Below are positions 1 through 7,431 of a stretch of 64,000 nucleotides of DNA, piece by piece. Each line of letters begins with the position of its first letter. Position 1 is the first letter of the stretch. The stretch lies in assembly GCA_015075185.1 (NCBI GenBank), contig JABTUW010000003.1, forward strand, positions 620,001-684,000. Direction: 5' to 3'. The stretch is from Anaerolineales bacterium (lineage in GTDB: Bacteria; Chloroflexota; Anaerolineae; 4572-78; J111). Position numbers and translations under genes: made by a program. Under the pieces are notes generated by a model. The model was not told the origin of the DNA. It saw nothing but the letters and a program-made list of their open reading frames with translations, and did not search any database.

Positions 1-563
1 TTAGGCGCGACCAGGGCCGAACCGGGTTTGGGCTGGGTGAGATCAAAGACGAAATCGCCGCCGGCGCGATTCTCGACAAGCAGGACGCCCTCCTCCGGGG
101 TGAGGCTAAAGGTTTGACCGGCTAGAATGTTACTGCCAGAGGTAATCCGAGCGGTGCTGGTCATGACGGTCCCAGTTGTCCCGGAGATAACTCCGGTGGA
201 AGCTGGAATGCATAAAATCTGGCCCGGTTCAATAAGATTTGGATCGCGAATAGGAGTGAAACCATCTGTGCCAACCGCTCCATTCGTGGCCTGAAAGATG
301 AGATTATAAGCGAACAGATTACCCAGAAACCTTTGGGCAATAGCACTGAGCGAGTCGCCCCGTTGAACGATGTAGGTTTGAGCACAAGCCGAAGGAGGAT
401 TATTCTCACCGGCACCCTGATTTGCACCCGTACCCTGTTGACTTTGGCCGGTGTTCTGTCCACTCTGTAAGTCAGGAGCAGCCAGGGCCAAACGCACCAG
501 GGAGACCAATAACAGGATCACCACCAGAATATTGAAAGTAACTTTAACTCTCTTCTCAACCAT
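1..563 (-). CDS. Secreted LysM-domain protein, partial (runs off the window)
   Basis: The reading frame is open from an ATG at 563 to the window edge with no stop, so at least 187 residues are present and the C-terminus is missing. Residues 1-28 form a signal peptide (charged MVEKR, then a hydrophobic stretch ending LALA|AP). A Gln/Gly/Asn-rich linker follows, then a LysM domain at about residues 63-120 (motifs YIVQRGDSLSAIAQRFLG and NLIEPGQILCIP). The part after about residue 125 is not recognised. LysM domains bind peptidoglycan or chitin-like glycans, so a cell-surface role is likely. An AGGAG site sits 7-8 bases before the ATG. The gene is divergent from the amidohydrolase gene at 627. 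Confidence 0.8.
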   Translation of the reverse strand, partial: MVEKRVKVTFNILVVILLLVSLVRLALAAPDLQSGQNTGQSQQGTGANQGAGENNPPSACAQTYIVQRGDSLSAIAQRFLGNLFAYNLIFQATNGAVGTDGFTPIRDPNLIEPGQILCIPASTGVISGTTGTVMTSTARITSGSNILAGQTFSLTPEEGVLLVENRAGGDFVFDLTQPKPGSALVAP

Positions 564-626
564 ATCGCACACTCCTTATCTCACTTTATTACCAGAAGTA
601 TCATCCCCCTCGATTATTATACTGAC

Positions 627-1817
627 ATGTTATCACAAACCTTGTATTTTGAGAATATCATTTTAATGACTGCCACCGGTCCGAAGGATGGCTCTCTTCG
701 TCTTAAGGGCGACAAGATTGCAGCGCTCAATAGCCCTCCTGGACAAAAGGACCGGATTATTGATGGCGGCGGGGGGCTGCTGATTCCTGGGCTGATCAAC
801 GCCCACGATCATTTGGAACTCAACACCTTCAAACGCCTGAAATACCGGGAGCGTTACACTCACTCCCGCCAATGGATTGAGGATATTGAGGCCCGGTTCG
901 AGACCGACCCCGATTTGACCGGTCCACGCCGCCAATCCCTGACCGACCGACTGCTAGTAGGGGCTTTGAAAAACTTACTCTGCGGAGTGACCACCGTTTG
1001 CCACCACAACCCGCTGCACAAACCGCTGCGGCATGATTATCCGGTTCGGGTCGTCAAGAACTATGGCTTTTGTCACTCCCTTTTTCGCGGTGATGATGTT
1101 GTGACCAGCTATCATCGCACCAAAGCCGGCGACCCCTGGATCATTCACCTGGCGGAAGGAATCGAGATTGAGGCAGAGGCTAAGACTGAGTTTGAGCAGT
1201 TGGTTCAGTTGGGCGTGTTGCAGCCAAACACAGTGCTGGTGCATGGGGTCGGTCTAACCTCGCCGCAGCGGCAGAGCTTAATTGAACGAGGCGGCGGGCT
1301 GATCTGGTGTCCCGGCTCCAATCATTTTTTGTTTGGCCAGACCGCCCGGGTGGGCGAATTGGCCGAGGCCGGCAAACTGGCTTTGGGCAGCGATTCCCGC
1401 TTGAGCGGCGAGTTTGACTTGCTGGCCGAATTGAAAGTGGCCCATCAGGCTGGACAATTATTACCTCAGGCTCTTTTCCGAGCAGTCACCGAGGATGCGG
1501 CCCGGATTCTGCGCTTGCGTGAGGTGGGGCTGGGCCGGGTTGCTGAAGGCGGAATGGCGGATTTAGTCTTGCTGCCGCCACCCATCCCGCCTGACCCGTT
1601 TGTCCGACTGCTCGAGGTGACCCGCGCTCAAATTGAGCTGGTCATGCTGGGAGGCCGGCCCCTGGTCGGCTCGCCCCGGCTGCAACCCGTCTTTGAAGCG
1701 ACAAAAACACAGTTTGTTCCGGTTTGCCTGGATGGGGTGGAGAAACTGATGTCCCAAAAACTGGCGATGCGGACCAAAAAGGCATCAGTGCAAGAGCCGG
1801 GATTGACGGTACAATAA
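627..1817 (+). CDS. Metal-dependent amidohydrolase (cytosine deaminase/chlorohydrolase-like)
   Basis: This 396-residue protein has the amidohydrolase plan: a small N-terminal beta part (ENIILMTATG, DGGGGLLIPGLINAHDH), an HxH-like metal motif (AHDHLEL, about residue 59), a histidine in LVHGVGL (about 205), the late aspartate in ALGSDSRLSGE (about 250) and a C-terminal return to the beta part (GRVAEGGMADLVLLP). Family members hydrolyse or deaminate ring amides and amidines; the substrate here cannot be read. No clear Shine-Dalgarno precedes the ATG. Its last 33 bases overlap the convergent gene ending at 1785. Confidence 0.8.
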   Translation: MLSQTLYFENIILMTATGPKDGSLRLKGDKIAALNSPPGQKDRIIDGGGGLLIPGLINAHDHLELNTFKRLKYRERYTHSRQWIEDIEARFETDPDLTGPRRQSLTDRLLVGALKNLLCGVTTVCHHNPLHKPLRHDYPVRVVKNYGFCHSLFRGDDVVTSYHRTKAGDPWIIHLAEGIEIEAEAKTEFEQLVQLGVLQPNTVLVHGVGLTSPQRQSLIERGGGLIWCPGSNHFLFGQTARVGELAEAGKLALGSDSRLSGEFDLLAELKVAHQAGQLLPQALFRAVTEDAARILRLREVGLGRVAEGGMADLVLLPPPIPPDPFVRLLEVTRAQIELVMLGGRPLVGSPRLQPVFEATKTQFVPVCLDGVEKLMSQKLAMRTKKASVQEPGLTVQ

Positions 1818-3014
1818 AAGTAGGGTCAGCCATGCTCCGTATAGGCGGGGATAAGCCAGCAGCATCCACCCGCCGTTTTGCCGGTCCGGCGGGTACGGGG
1901 CAAAGGGGATCAAGTAGAGACAAGCCGCGGCCAGAACGCCAAACCGGCTGAACCAGTCGAGGGCCGACCAATGGATGGCCAGCCAACTGAGGGGAATTAA
2001 CATCACCGTGTGGTGATACCCTTCGCCCAGCGGCGCAAAAATGACTCCCCAGGTGATCATTGCGGTCAGAGCCACGCTGGAGTCTCGGCAGGCCAGCCGA
2101 AAATTAGCCAGCAGGGTGAAAGCAGCCAGACCGATGAGAAAAGTTGGGGCGAGCCAGGGCAGGTTTATCACGGGCGACTGGCTCCAGGGCGGGGCAAAAA
2201 CAAACAGTTGGCAAAGGAGGCTGCGGGTGGTTTGATAAGCGGTAGCGCAAGTTGCGGCAGAGTTGTTGGTCTCGCCTAGAAGTTGTCCATACCTTTGCCA
2301 CAATGGAGGCGGAAACAAAGGGAGCGTGAGCAGTAAAACAGCGCCGGCAATCCCCACCGTCCAGGCAAGTATGCGCCAGCGTTTCTGCCAGGCGAGCAGG
2401 GGCAGCAGCGCCCAGCCGGCAGTTTTTAGAATTAAAGCTAGAGCCAGAGTCACACTCCCTAACGAGGGGGCAAATTTCAGGCCTGCTGCTTCCGCCAGGC
2501 CAATTTTAGACCATGCTGCCACGGCGATTGAGAGTAACAAAAAAATTAATAAATAAGCCTGGCCCAATTTAATGTTTTCCAGGGCGGGTTGGAACAGCAT
2601 CCCCAGCGAAGCCAGTAGAGCCAGCCGGGGTAGGTCAGGCTGAGGAGTAAAGGAGGCGGTGAGCAACGCCAGACCTCCCAGGAGCATCCCGGCATTGGCC
2701 AGCGTCCAGATCAGGCGGGCGGTTTCTATCGAGAAAAAACTCAACGGCCACAGCATCAGGCTGGTGGTGGGTGGGTTGGCATTATAAATATCGTCGGCTT
2801 GCTGGTGGCTGTCGGTTCTTACGAGCAAACGGAAATAGGCGGGGTCATAGACCTGGGCCGAGAACTGCCCGGCTCGGAGCAGTTGAGCGGCGCTGTAATA
2901 CGCACCAAAACCATGGGTCAGAGTTTGGCTGGCCGGATAGAGAGTTTGGGTAACAAACCAAAACGCAATGACAATTGTTGTCGTATAAATTCCGGCTTTT
3001 TTAATACCCGTCAT
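1785..3014 (-). CDS. GT87/DUF2029-like polyprenyl-sugar membrane glycosyltransferase
   Basis: This is a 409-residue polytopic membrane protein with about ten hydrophobic segments. The N-terminal helix, a periplasmic loop with YYSAAQLLRAGQ and VYDP, and the segment YNANPPTTSLMLWPLSFF match the GT87 (DUF2029) family, which moves sugars from polyprenyl phosphates to lipid or glycan acceptors on the outer face of the membrane. Donor and acceptor are unknown. The start at 3014 is the first ATG. The 3' end overlaps the convergent amidohydrolase by 33 bases. Confidence 0.75.
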   Translation of the reverse strand: MTGIKKAGIYTTTIVIAFWFVTQTLYPASQTLTHGFGAYYSAAQLLRAGQFSAQVYDPAYFRLLVRTDSHQQADDIYNANPPTTSLMLWPLSFFSIETARLIWTLANAGMLLGGLALLTASFTPQPDLPRLALLASLGMLFQPALENIKLGQAYLLIFLLLSIAVAAWSKIGLAEAAGLKFAPSLGSVTLALALILKTAGWALLPLLAWQKRWRILAWTVGIAGAVLLLTLPLFPPPLWQRYGQLLGETNNSAATCATAYQTTRSLLCQLFVFAPPWSQSPVINLPWLAPTFLIGLAAFTLLANFRLACRDSSVALTAMITWGVIFAPLGEGYHHTVMLIPLSWLAIHWSALDWFSRFGVLAAACLYLIPFAPYPPDRQNGGWMLLAYPRLYGAWLTLLLLYRQSRLLH

Positions 3015-3027
3015 CGTATCATTTTAT

Positions 3028-3061
3028 CTAATCTGTAAAATCTGTGTAATCTGTGGACTGT
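3028..3061 (+). repeat. Low-complexity mini-repeat (atctgtaaaatctgtgta type)
   Basis: Three imperfect copies of an AATCTGT(A/G) word lie head to tail in the 52-base gap between the divergent GT87-like and radical SAM genes. It is one of several short word-repeat families scattered through this window, in and between genes. Confidence 0.5.
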
Positions 3062-3066
3062 TCTTA

Positions 3067-4128
3067 ATGGCACGAACCTTTGGAATTGACGCTCTGAGGC
3101 GATATATTACCCTCAAAACACACCGTATCCACGCCCTGCCGGTCGCAATTTTGATGCCGCACAGCGGCTGCAACTGCCAATGCGTTATGTGCGACATCTG
3201 GAAAGGCAACGGCAACACCCAGCAACTAACCGAGGCGGACGTGCAATCCTTGTTGGCGTCGCTAAAAAAATTAGGGACGCAGTGGGTGGTCATGTCCGGC
3301 GGAGAAGCCCTGATGAACCCCAACCTGTTCCGCTTGAGCGACATTTTGCGGGCCAAGGGGATGAAAATTTCCATTCTCTCGACCGGCCTGCTGCTGAAAC
3401 GCTACGCCGGCCAGATTGTCGGCCAGACCGACGAAGTGATTGTCTCATTGGATGGTTCGGAAGCGGTGCATAACGCCATCCGCCGCATTCCCAACGCCTA
3501 CCAAAAGCTGCACGACGGAGTTCGCGCGGTTAAGGCGCTTGATCCGGCGTTCCCCATTTCGGCCCGCTGCGTCATCCAGCGTGGCAATTTTATGGACTGG
3601 CCCAACATCATTGACGCCGCTCACGAAATTGGCCTGGACCAGATCAGCTTCCTCCCCGCCGATGTTTCAAGTGAAGCCTTCAACCGCCCCGAATTGTGGG
3701 ACGAGCAGCGGACCGAGGAGGTCAAACTCGACGTCGGCCAACTGCCCCAGCTTAAAACTATCATCGAGAGTTTGATTACTCGTCACGCCGCCGATTTTGC
3801 CAGCCGCTACATCGCCGAATCGCCGGATAAAATCCGCCGGATTTACGATTACTACGCCGCCTTTTACGGCCTGGCCGACTTTCCGCCGGTGCGCTGCAAC
3901 GCTCCCTGGGTTTCGACTGTGGTCGAAGCGGATGGCACGGTGCGGCCCTGCTTTTTCCATCACGCTCTGGGGAATATTCGCCAGACGCCCCTGCCCGACT
4001 TGTTAAACAGTCCTTCGGCCATCGCCTTCCGCCAGAATTTAGATATGGATACCGACTCGATTTGCCGCAAATGTGTCTGTTCGCTGAATTTGCGCCCGAC
4101 GGTGAAGGTAGGAAATGGGAGTAGGTAG
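3067..4128 (+). CDS. Radical SAM protein with SPASM-type C-terminus
   Basis: This 353-residue enzyme carries the radical SAM cluster motif CNCQCVMCDIWK (CxxxCxxC, about residues 38-45), then MSGGEALMNPNL, the SAM-contacting GGE motif. The C-terminal part holds further cysteines (CNAPW, about 278; VRPCFFHH, about 296; DSICRKCVCSL, about 336-342) typical of SPASM/twitch extensions binding auxiliary Fe-S clusters. Such proteins modify peptides, lipids or sugars. It is followed after 59 bases by a second radical SAM gene and by two membrane sugar transferases on the same strand, so a role in surface glycan or lipid maturation is inferred. The substrate is unknown. Confidence 0.85.
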   Translation: MARTFGIDALRRYITLKTHRIHALPVAILMPHSGCNCQCVMCDIWKGNGNTQQLTEADVQSLLASLKKLGTQWVVMSGGEALMNPNLFRLSDILRAKGMKISILSTGLLLKRYAGQIVGQTDEVIVSLDGSEAVHNAIRRIPNAYQKLHDGVRAVKALDPAFPISARCVIQRGNFMDWPNIIDAAHEIGLDQISFLPADVSSEAFNRPELWDEQRTEEVKLDVGQLPQLKTIIESLITRHAADFASRYIAESPDKIRRIYDYYAAFYGLADFPPVRCNAPWVSTVVEADGTVRPCFFHHALGNIRQTPLPDLLNSPSAIAFRQNLDMDTDSICRKCVCSLNLRPTVKVGNGSR

Positions 4129-4180
4129 TAGAGAGCAGGCAGTAGGGTTTTTCTCCTTACTCCTTACTTCTTATTCAGGA
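4112..4180 (+). repeat. Mini-repeat with AGTAG / TTACTCCTTACT words
   Basis: The 3' end of the first radical SAM gene and the following gap consist of AGTAG-GTAG words and then TTACTCCTTACTTCTTA words, which are roughly complementary and could fold back. A related word set lies inside cbiB near 47,897-47,940. The repeat supplies the last residues of the upstream protein. Confidence 0.5.
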
Positions 4181-4187
4181 GTTGATT

Positions 4188-5600
4188 ATGCGTCACAAAA
4201 TTGTCCTTTACAACCCCCGCGCCGTCTTCTGGACGATGCCCCTGGCTTTGATTGCCCTGGCGTCGGCCCTGGATCGGGACAAATACGAAGTCGTCATCGT
4301 AGACGGCCGGCTGCACACCACCGAAACTTTGCTTAATCAGCTTGGCGACGCCCTCTGCCTGGGGGTGACTGTTTTGACCGGCGCGCCTTTGCGGGATGCC
4401 CTGGAAGTAACCCGCGCCGCTCGCGCCCGCCGGCCTGATTTGCCGGTGATCTGGGGCGGCTGGCATCCTTCTCTTTTCCCCGAAATGTGCGCCAGTGAAC
4501 CGGCCGTGACTGCCGCCGTGATCGGCCAGGGCGAGGAAACCTTTAGTGAAATTGTGGATCGCCTGGCAGCTAAAGAGACGCTTGATAATGTACCTGGCTG
4601 TGCCCTCAACCCTTCAGCCTCCGCCTCAGCCTCGCTTAATCCCCCCCGCCCTATGCGCGACATCAACACCTTTCCCCGGCACGACTACAGCTTCGTTCCG
4701 GTGGAGGATTATTTTAAGCTCAAGGGCCAGCGACAGCTTGACTATATTTCCTCGCAGGGCTGCCGCTTTCGCTGTAACTTCTGCGCCGACCCGGCGGTCT
4801 ATAACCGGGGCTGGTACGGCTACACCCCGGAGCGCATGGTCGGCGAAATTGCCGACCTGTGGCGGCGCTATCACTTCACCGACTTGAACCTGCAAGATGA
4901 AACTTATTTTACCCAGCAGAAACGGGTGGCTGCGGTGGCCGAGGGCTTTTTGCGCGAAGGGCTGCCATTTACCTGGACCGGCACGCTCCGGGCCGACCAG
5001 GGTCGCCGCATTGACGATACTACTTTTGCTCTGTGCAAACGTTCCGGTTTGCGCCGGGTCATGATTGGGATGGAGGCCGGCTCTCAAGAAACGATTGACC
5101 GGATTCAGAAAGACATCAAAGTCGAAGATATGTGGCTCACGGCGGAAAAACTCCTTCGCCACGACATCGGCGCGATTATTAATGTCATCGTCGGTTTTCC
5201 CGATGAGCCGCCGGAAAGCGTGGCCGAGTCGCTGCGGGTCGCCCGTGAGCTGCGGGCGATGAGTAGTCAATTCGAGTTGGCCGTCTTTTACTTCAAACCT
5301 TATCCCGGCAACCCCATCGCCGAGCGGCTCAGGGCGCAGAATTATCGCTTCCCGGTTTCCTTGGAGGAATGGGCCGATTTTGATTACATTGGCAGCGGCA
5401 ACGATTGGCTCAGCGAGGCTCAACAGCGCGAAATCGAACACTTCAAATTTTACCAGCGCTTTGCCTACAGCGGCAACCGCAGCCCTCTGCGCTGGCCGCT
5501 GCAAAAACTCTCCCGCTGGCGGGTCGAGCGGCGGGCCTACGCCCTGCCCCTTGAGCGGAAGCTGGTCGAGTGGCTCAAGCCGGCCCAGGCACTATCCTAA
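4188..5600 (+). CDS. B12-binding-domain radical SAM protein
   Basis: The protein is 470 residues from the ATG at 4188, which has AGGAG six bases upstream; a TTG two codons earlier is less likely. Residues 1-140 form a B12-binding-like Rossmann domain (VVIVDGRLH, PVIWGGWHPSLFPE, VIGQGEETFSEIVDRL). The radical SAM core starts at the cluster motif CRFRCNFC (about residues 198-205). Relatives act as methyltransferases or ring-forming enzymes on lipids, hopanoids and natural products; the substrate is not recognisable. An Ala/Ser low-complexity stretch (SASASASL, about 143-152) is encoded by a CCTC/GCCT word repeat. The gene is probably co-transcribed with the radical SAM gene upstream and the transferase downstream. 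Confidence 0.85.
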   Translation: MRHKIVLYNPRAVFWTMPLALIALASALDRDKYEVVIVDGRLHTTETLLNQLGDALCLGVTVLTGAPLRDALEVTRAARARRPDLPVIWGGWHPSLFPEMCASEPAVTAAVIGQGEETFSEIVDRLAAKETLDNVPGCALNPSASASASLNPPRPMRDINTFPRHDYSFVPVEDYFKLKGQRQLDYISSQGCRFRCNFCADPAVYNRGWYGYTPERMVGEIADLWRRYHFTDLNLQDETYFTQQKRVAAVAEGFLREGLPFTWTGTLRADQGRRIDDTTFALCKRSGLRRVMIGMEAGSQETIDRIQKDIKVEDMWLTAEKLLRHDIGAIINVIVGFPDEPPESVAESLRVARELRAMSSQFELAVFYFKPYPGNPIAERLRAQNYRFPVSLEEWADFDYIGSGNDWLSEAQQREIEHFKFYQRFAYSGNRSPLRWPLQKLSRWRVERRAYALPLERKLVEWLKPAQALS

Positions 5601-5605
5601 AACGT

Positions 5606-5686
5606 AATGCGTAAAATGTAATGAGCCTATATCGCACTTATCCTTCACGTTTTACGTTTTACGTTTTACGCTCCACGCCCTACCTC
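5606..5686 (+). repeat. Mini-repeat (CGTTTTACGTTTTACG) at a gene start
   Basis: GTAATGCGTAAAATGTAATG is followed 20 bases later by TCACGTTTTACGTTTTACGT, words that are near reverse complements of each other. The second half encodes the N-terminus of the GT39-like protein. A related AGCGTAAAGCGTAGAGCGTG stretch lies inside cobN at 41,365-41,392. Confidence 0.6.
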
Positions 5687-7387
5687 CTCTCCCTCATTCT
5701 CCTCCTCTACTTCTGGGCCATTAGTCTGACCAACCTCGACCGCTTTCCCAAAATCCACGAGGATGAGTCATGGCAGGCTGCGCCGGGTTATACTTTCTGG
5801 GCCGAGGGCCGCTTTGGCACGGACCTCTTTGCCGGATTTTACAGTATGGAGCGGCACTACTACGGCTTTATGCCTCTCTTTCCCATCCTGGTCGGCGGCG
5901 CGCTGCACCTGTTCGGGTTGGGACTTTTTCAGGCCCGGCTCATCCCCCTGGTGCTTATGACTCTCACCCTGACCCTGACCTATCGTCTCGGCGCCAAACT
6001 ATTTTCACCCTGGCATGGCACGCTCGCCGTCGCCATTTTAGCTACCTGGCGTATCGCCGGCCCCTTTCCTCACCTGGTCAGCGGCATCCCCCTGGCCGAT
6101 GTTGCCCGCATTGTCCGCTACGACAGCGCCGTGCCGGTGTTTGGTTTAGCGGCATTGCTGCTTCTGGTTCATATTCTGACCGCTGACCACCGAAGGCGAA
6201 GCTTCCCCTTGGGACCGGAGACTGGAAACCGGGAACGTATAAAATTCACCATTCAGAGCCAAAGGGCCCCTGTGGGCAATTCACCATTCACAATTCACCA
6301 TTTTTTCTTCATCGGCCTTCTCACTGGACTTGCCACTCTCAGCCACGTTTACGGGATTTTTTGGCTGCCGGCGCTGCTCCTGGCGGCGTTTTGGGTTTTG
6401 GGCTGGCGGATTGTCAAGCCGGCCCTTGTCGCCGTCTTCGGTTTCGGTCTGGCTTTAACACCCTGGCTTATTTTTGTTGCCTCCGCTTGGAGTGACTTTC
6501 TGGGACAAAATCGCAACTATGTCGGCCGCTTCGGCCTGCTGGATGGCCGCTTTTACCTCATCAATCTGCTCAATGAGGTTGAACGCTACGATCCGATCTT
6601 GAATGGCGCCAAACAATCCTTTGGGGCGTGGGTGTGGCTGGTTGGGGTGAGCTTGAGCTTAGCTTGGATAGTCGCCAACAGCCAACGCTTGCCGGCCCCC
6701 GGCCCCCGGCCCCCGGCCTCCGCTCTTTCGTTCCCCGCCATTTCAACCCGGATTTTAGTGGCCGTTTTAGCCATCCTGAGTGGTCAGTTTGCCCTGCTGC
6801 TCTCCTTCAAAACCTTCGGCTACCTGGCTACCCTCTGGCCGCTGTTTGCTCTGATTATTGCCGCTGGCTTTATTCATGCCTGGCAAGCGCCGACTCCCCG
6901 GTGCTGGTGGCGGCCTGTCCTCAGCCTGTTATTTCTTTTAGCCATGATTGAAGGTATTTTTACCCAGGCTCGCCTCCAACTTTTGGCTCAACCGATGACT
7001 CCATACCAAGTTTTTAGCCAAGCTGTTGCGGCTAAACTGCCGCCGCAGAGTCGAGTGCTGGGCTTGCAGCATTACTGGCTGGGCCTGGCCCAACACAACC
7101 AGGCTTATCATAGCATTTTGGTCCCTATTTTTTGGACTAATCCCCACTACGTGTCCCGGCCGCTTTCGTTTGCTCAAGCCCTGCAAACCGACCCGCCCCA
7201 AGTTATCTTGTTGGATCAAATCATGCTCGACTTTTTAACCGAAACGACCGCTCCCGATCACCCCTTGCAACAACTCGGCCTGGATATTTGGGCCTATTTG
7301 GCGGAGCGACAGGCCAGGCTGATCGGCCGGGTGGATGATGCCACCTATGGGCGGATGGAAATATACCAATTGACCGCCGACCACTGA
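5621..7387 (+). CDS. GT39/ArnT-like membrane glycosyltransferase
   Basis: This 588-residue polytopic membrane protein resembles the GT39/GT83 (PMT/ArnT) families: an early acidic motif after the first helix (FPKIHEDESW, about 43-52), then a periplasmic loop and HYYGFMPLFPILVGG, followed by many transmembrane helices and a soluble C-terminal part. These enzymes use polyprenyl-phosphate sugars outside the membrane. Two parts are encoded by mini-repeats: the first 20 or so residues (TTTTACG words, 5631-5686) and residues about 187-228 (GACCGCTGACC and TTCACCATTCAC words, 6178-6305). The annotated ATG may therefore not be the native start; the conserved fold begins near residue 22. Confidence 0.8.
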   Translation: MSLYRTYPSRFTFYVLRSTPYLLSLILLLYFWAISLTNLDRFPKIHEDESWQAAPGYTFWAEGRFGTDLFAGFYSMERHYYGFMPLFPILVGGALHLFGLGLFQARLIPLVLMTLTLTLTYRLGAKLFSPWHGTLAVAILATWRIAGPFPHLVSGIPLADVARIVRYDSAVPVFGLAALLLLVHILTADHRRRSFPLGPETGNRERIKFTIQSQRAPVGNSPFTIHHFFFIGLLTGLATLSHVYGIFWLPALLLAAFWVLGWRIVKPALVAVFGFGLALTPWLIFVASAWSDFLGQNRNYVGRFGLLDGRFYLINLLNEVERYDPILNGAKQSFGAWVWLVGVSLSLAWIVANSQRLPAPGPRPPASALSFPAISTRILVAVLAILSGQFALLLSFKTFGYLATLWPLFALIIAAGFIHAWQAPTPRCWWRPVLSLLFLLAMIEGIFTQARLQLLAQPMTPYQVFSQAVAAKLPPQSRVLGLQHYWLGLAQHNQAYHSILVPIFWTNPHYVSRPLSFAQALQTDPPQVILLDQIMLDFLTETTAPDHPLQQLGLDIWAYLAERQARLIGRVDDATYGRMEIYQLTADH

Positions 7388-7431
7388 CCGCTGAGTGCAA
7401 AGCCTCCCTTTGGAACCGCCGGAGCCTTGTC

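Noticed and set aside
4626-5504. Long minus-strand frame (292 codons)
   Set aside because: It is antisense to the B12-radical SAM gene, whose cluster motif and fold are clear.
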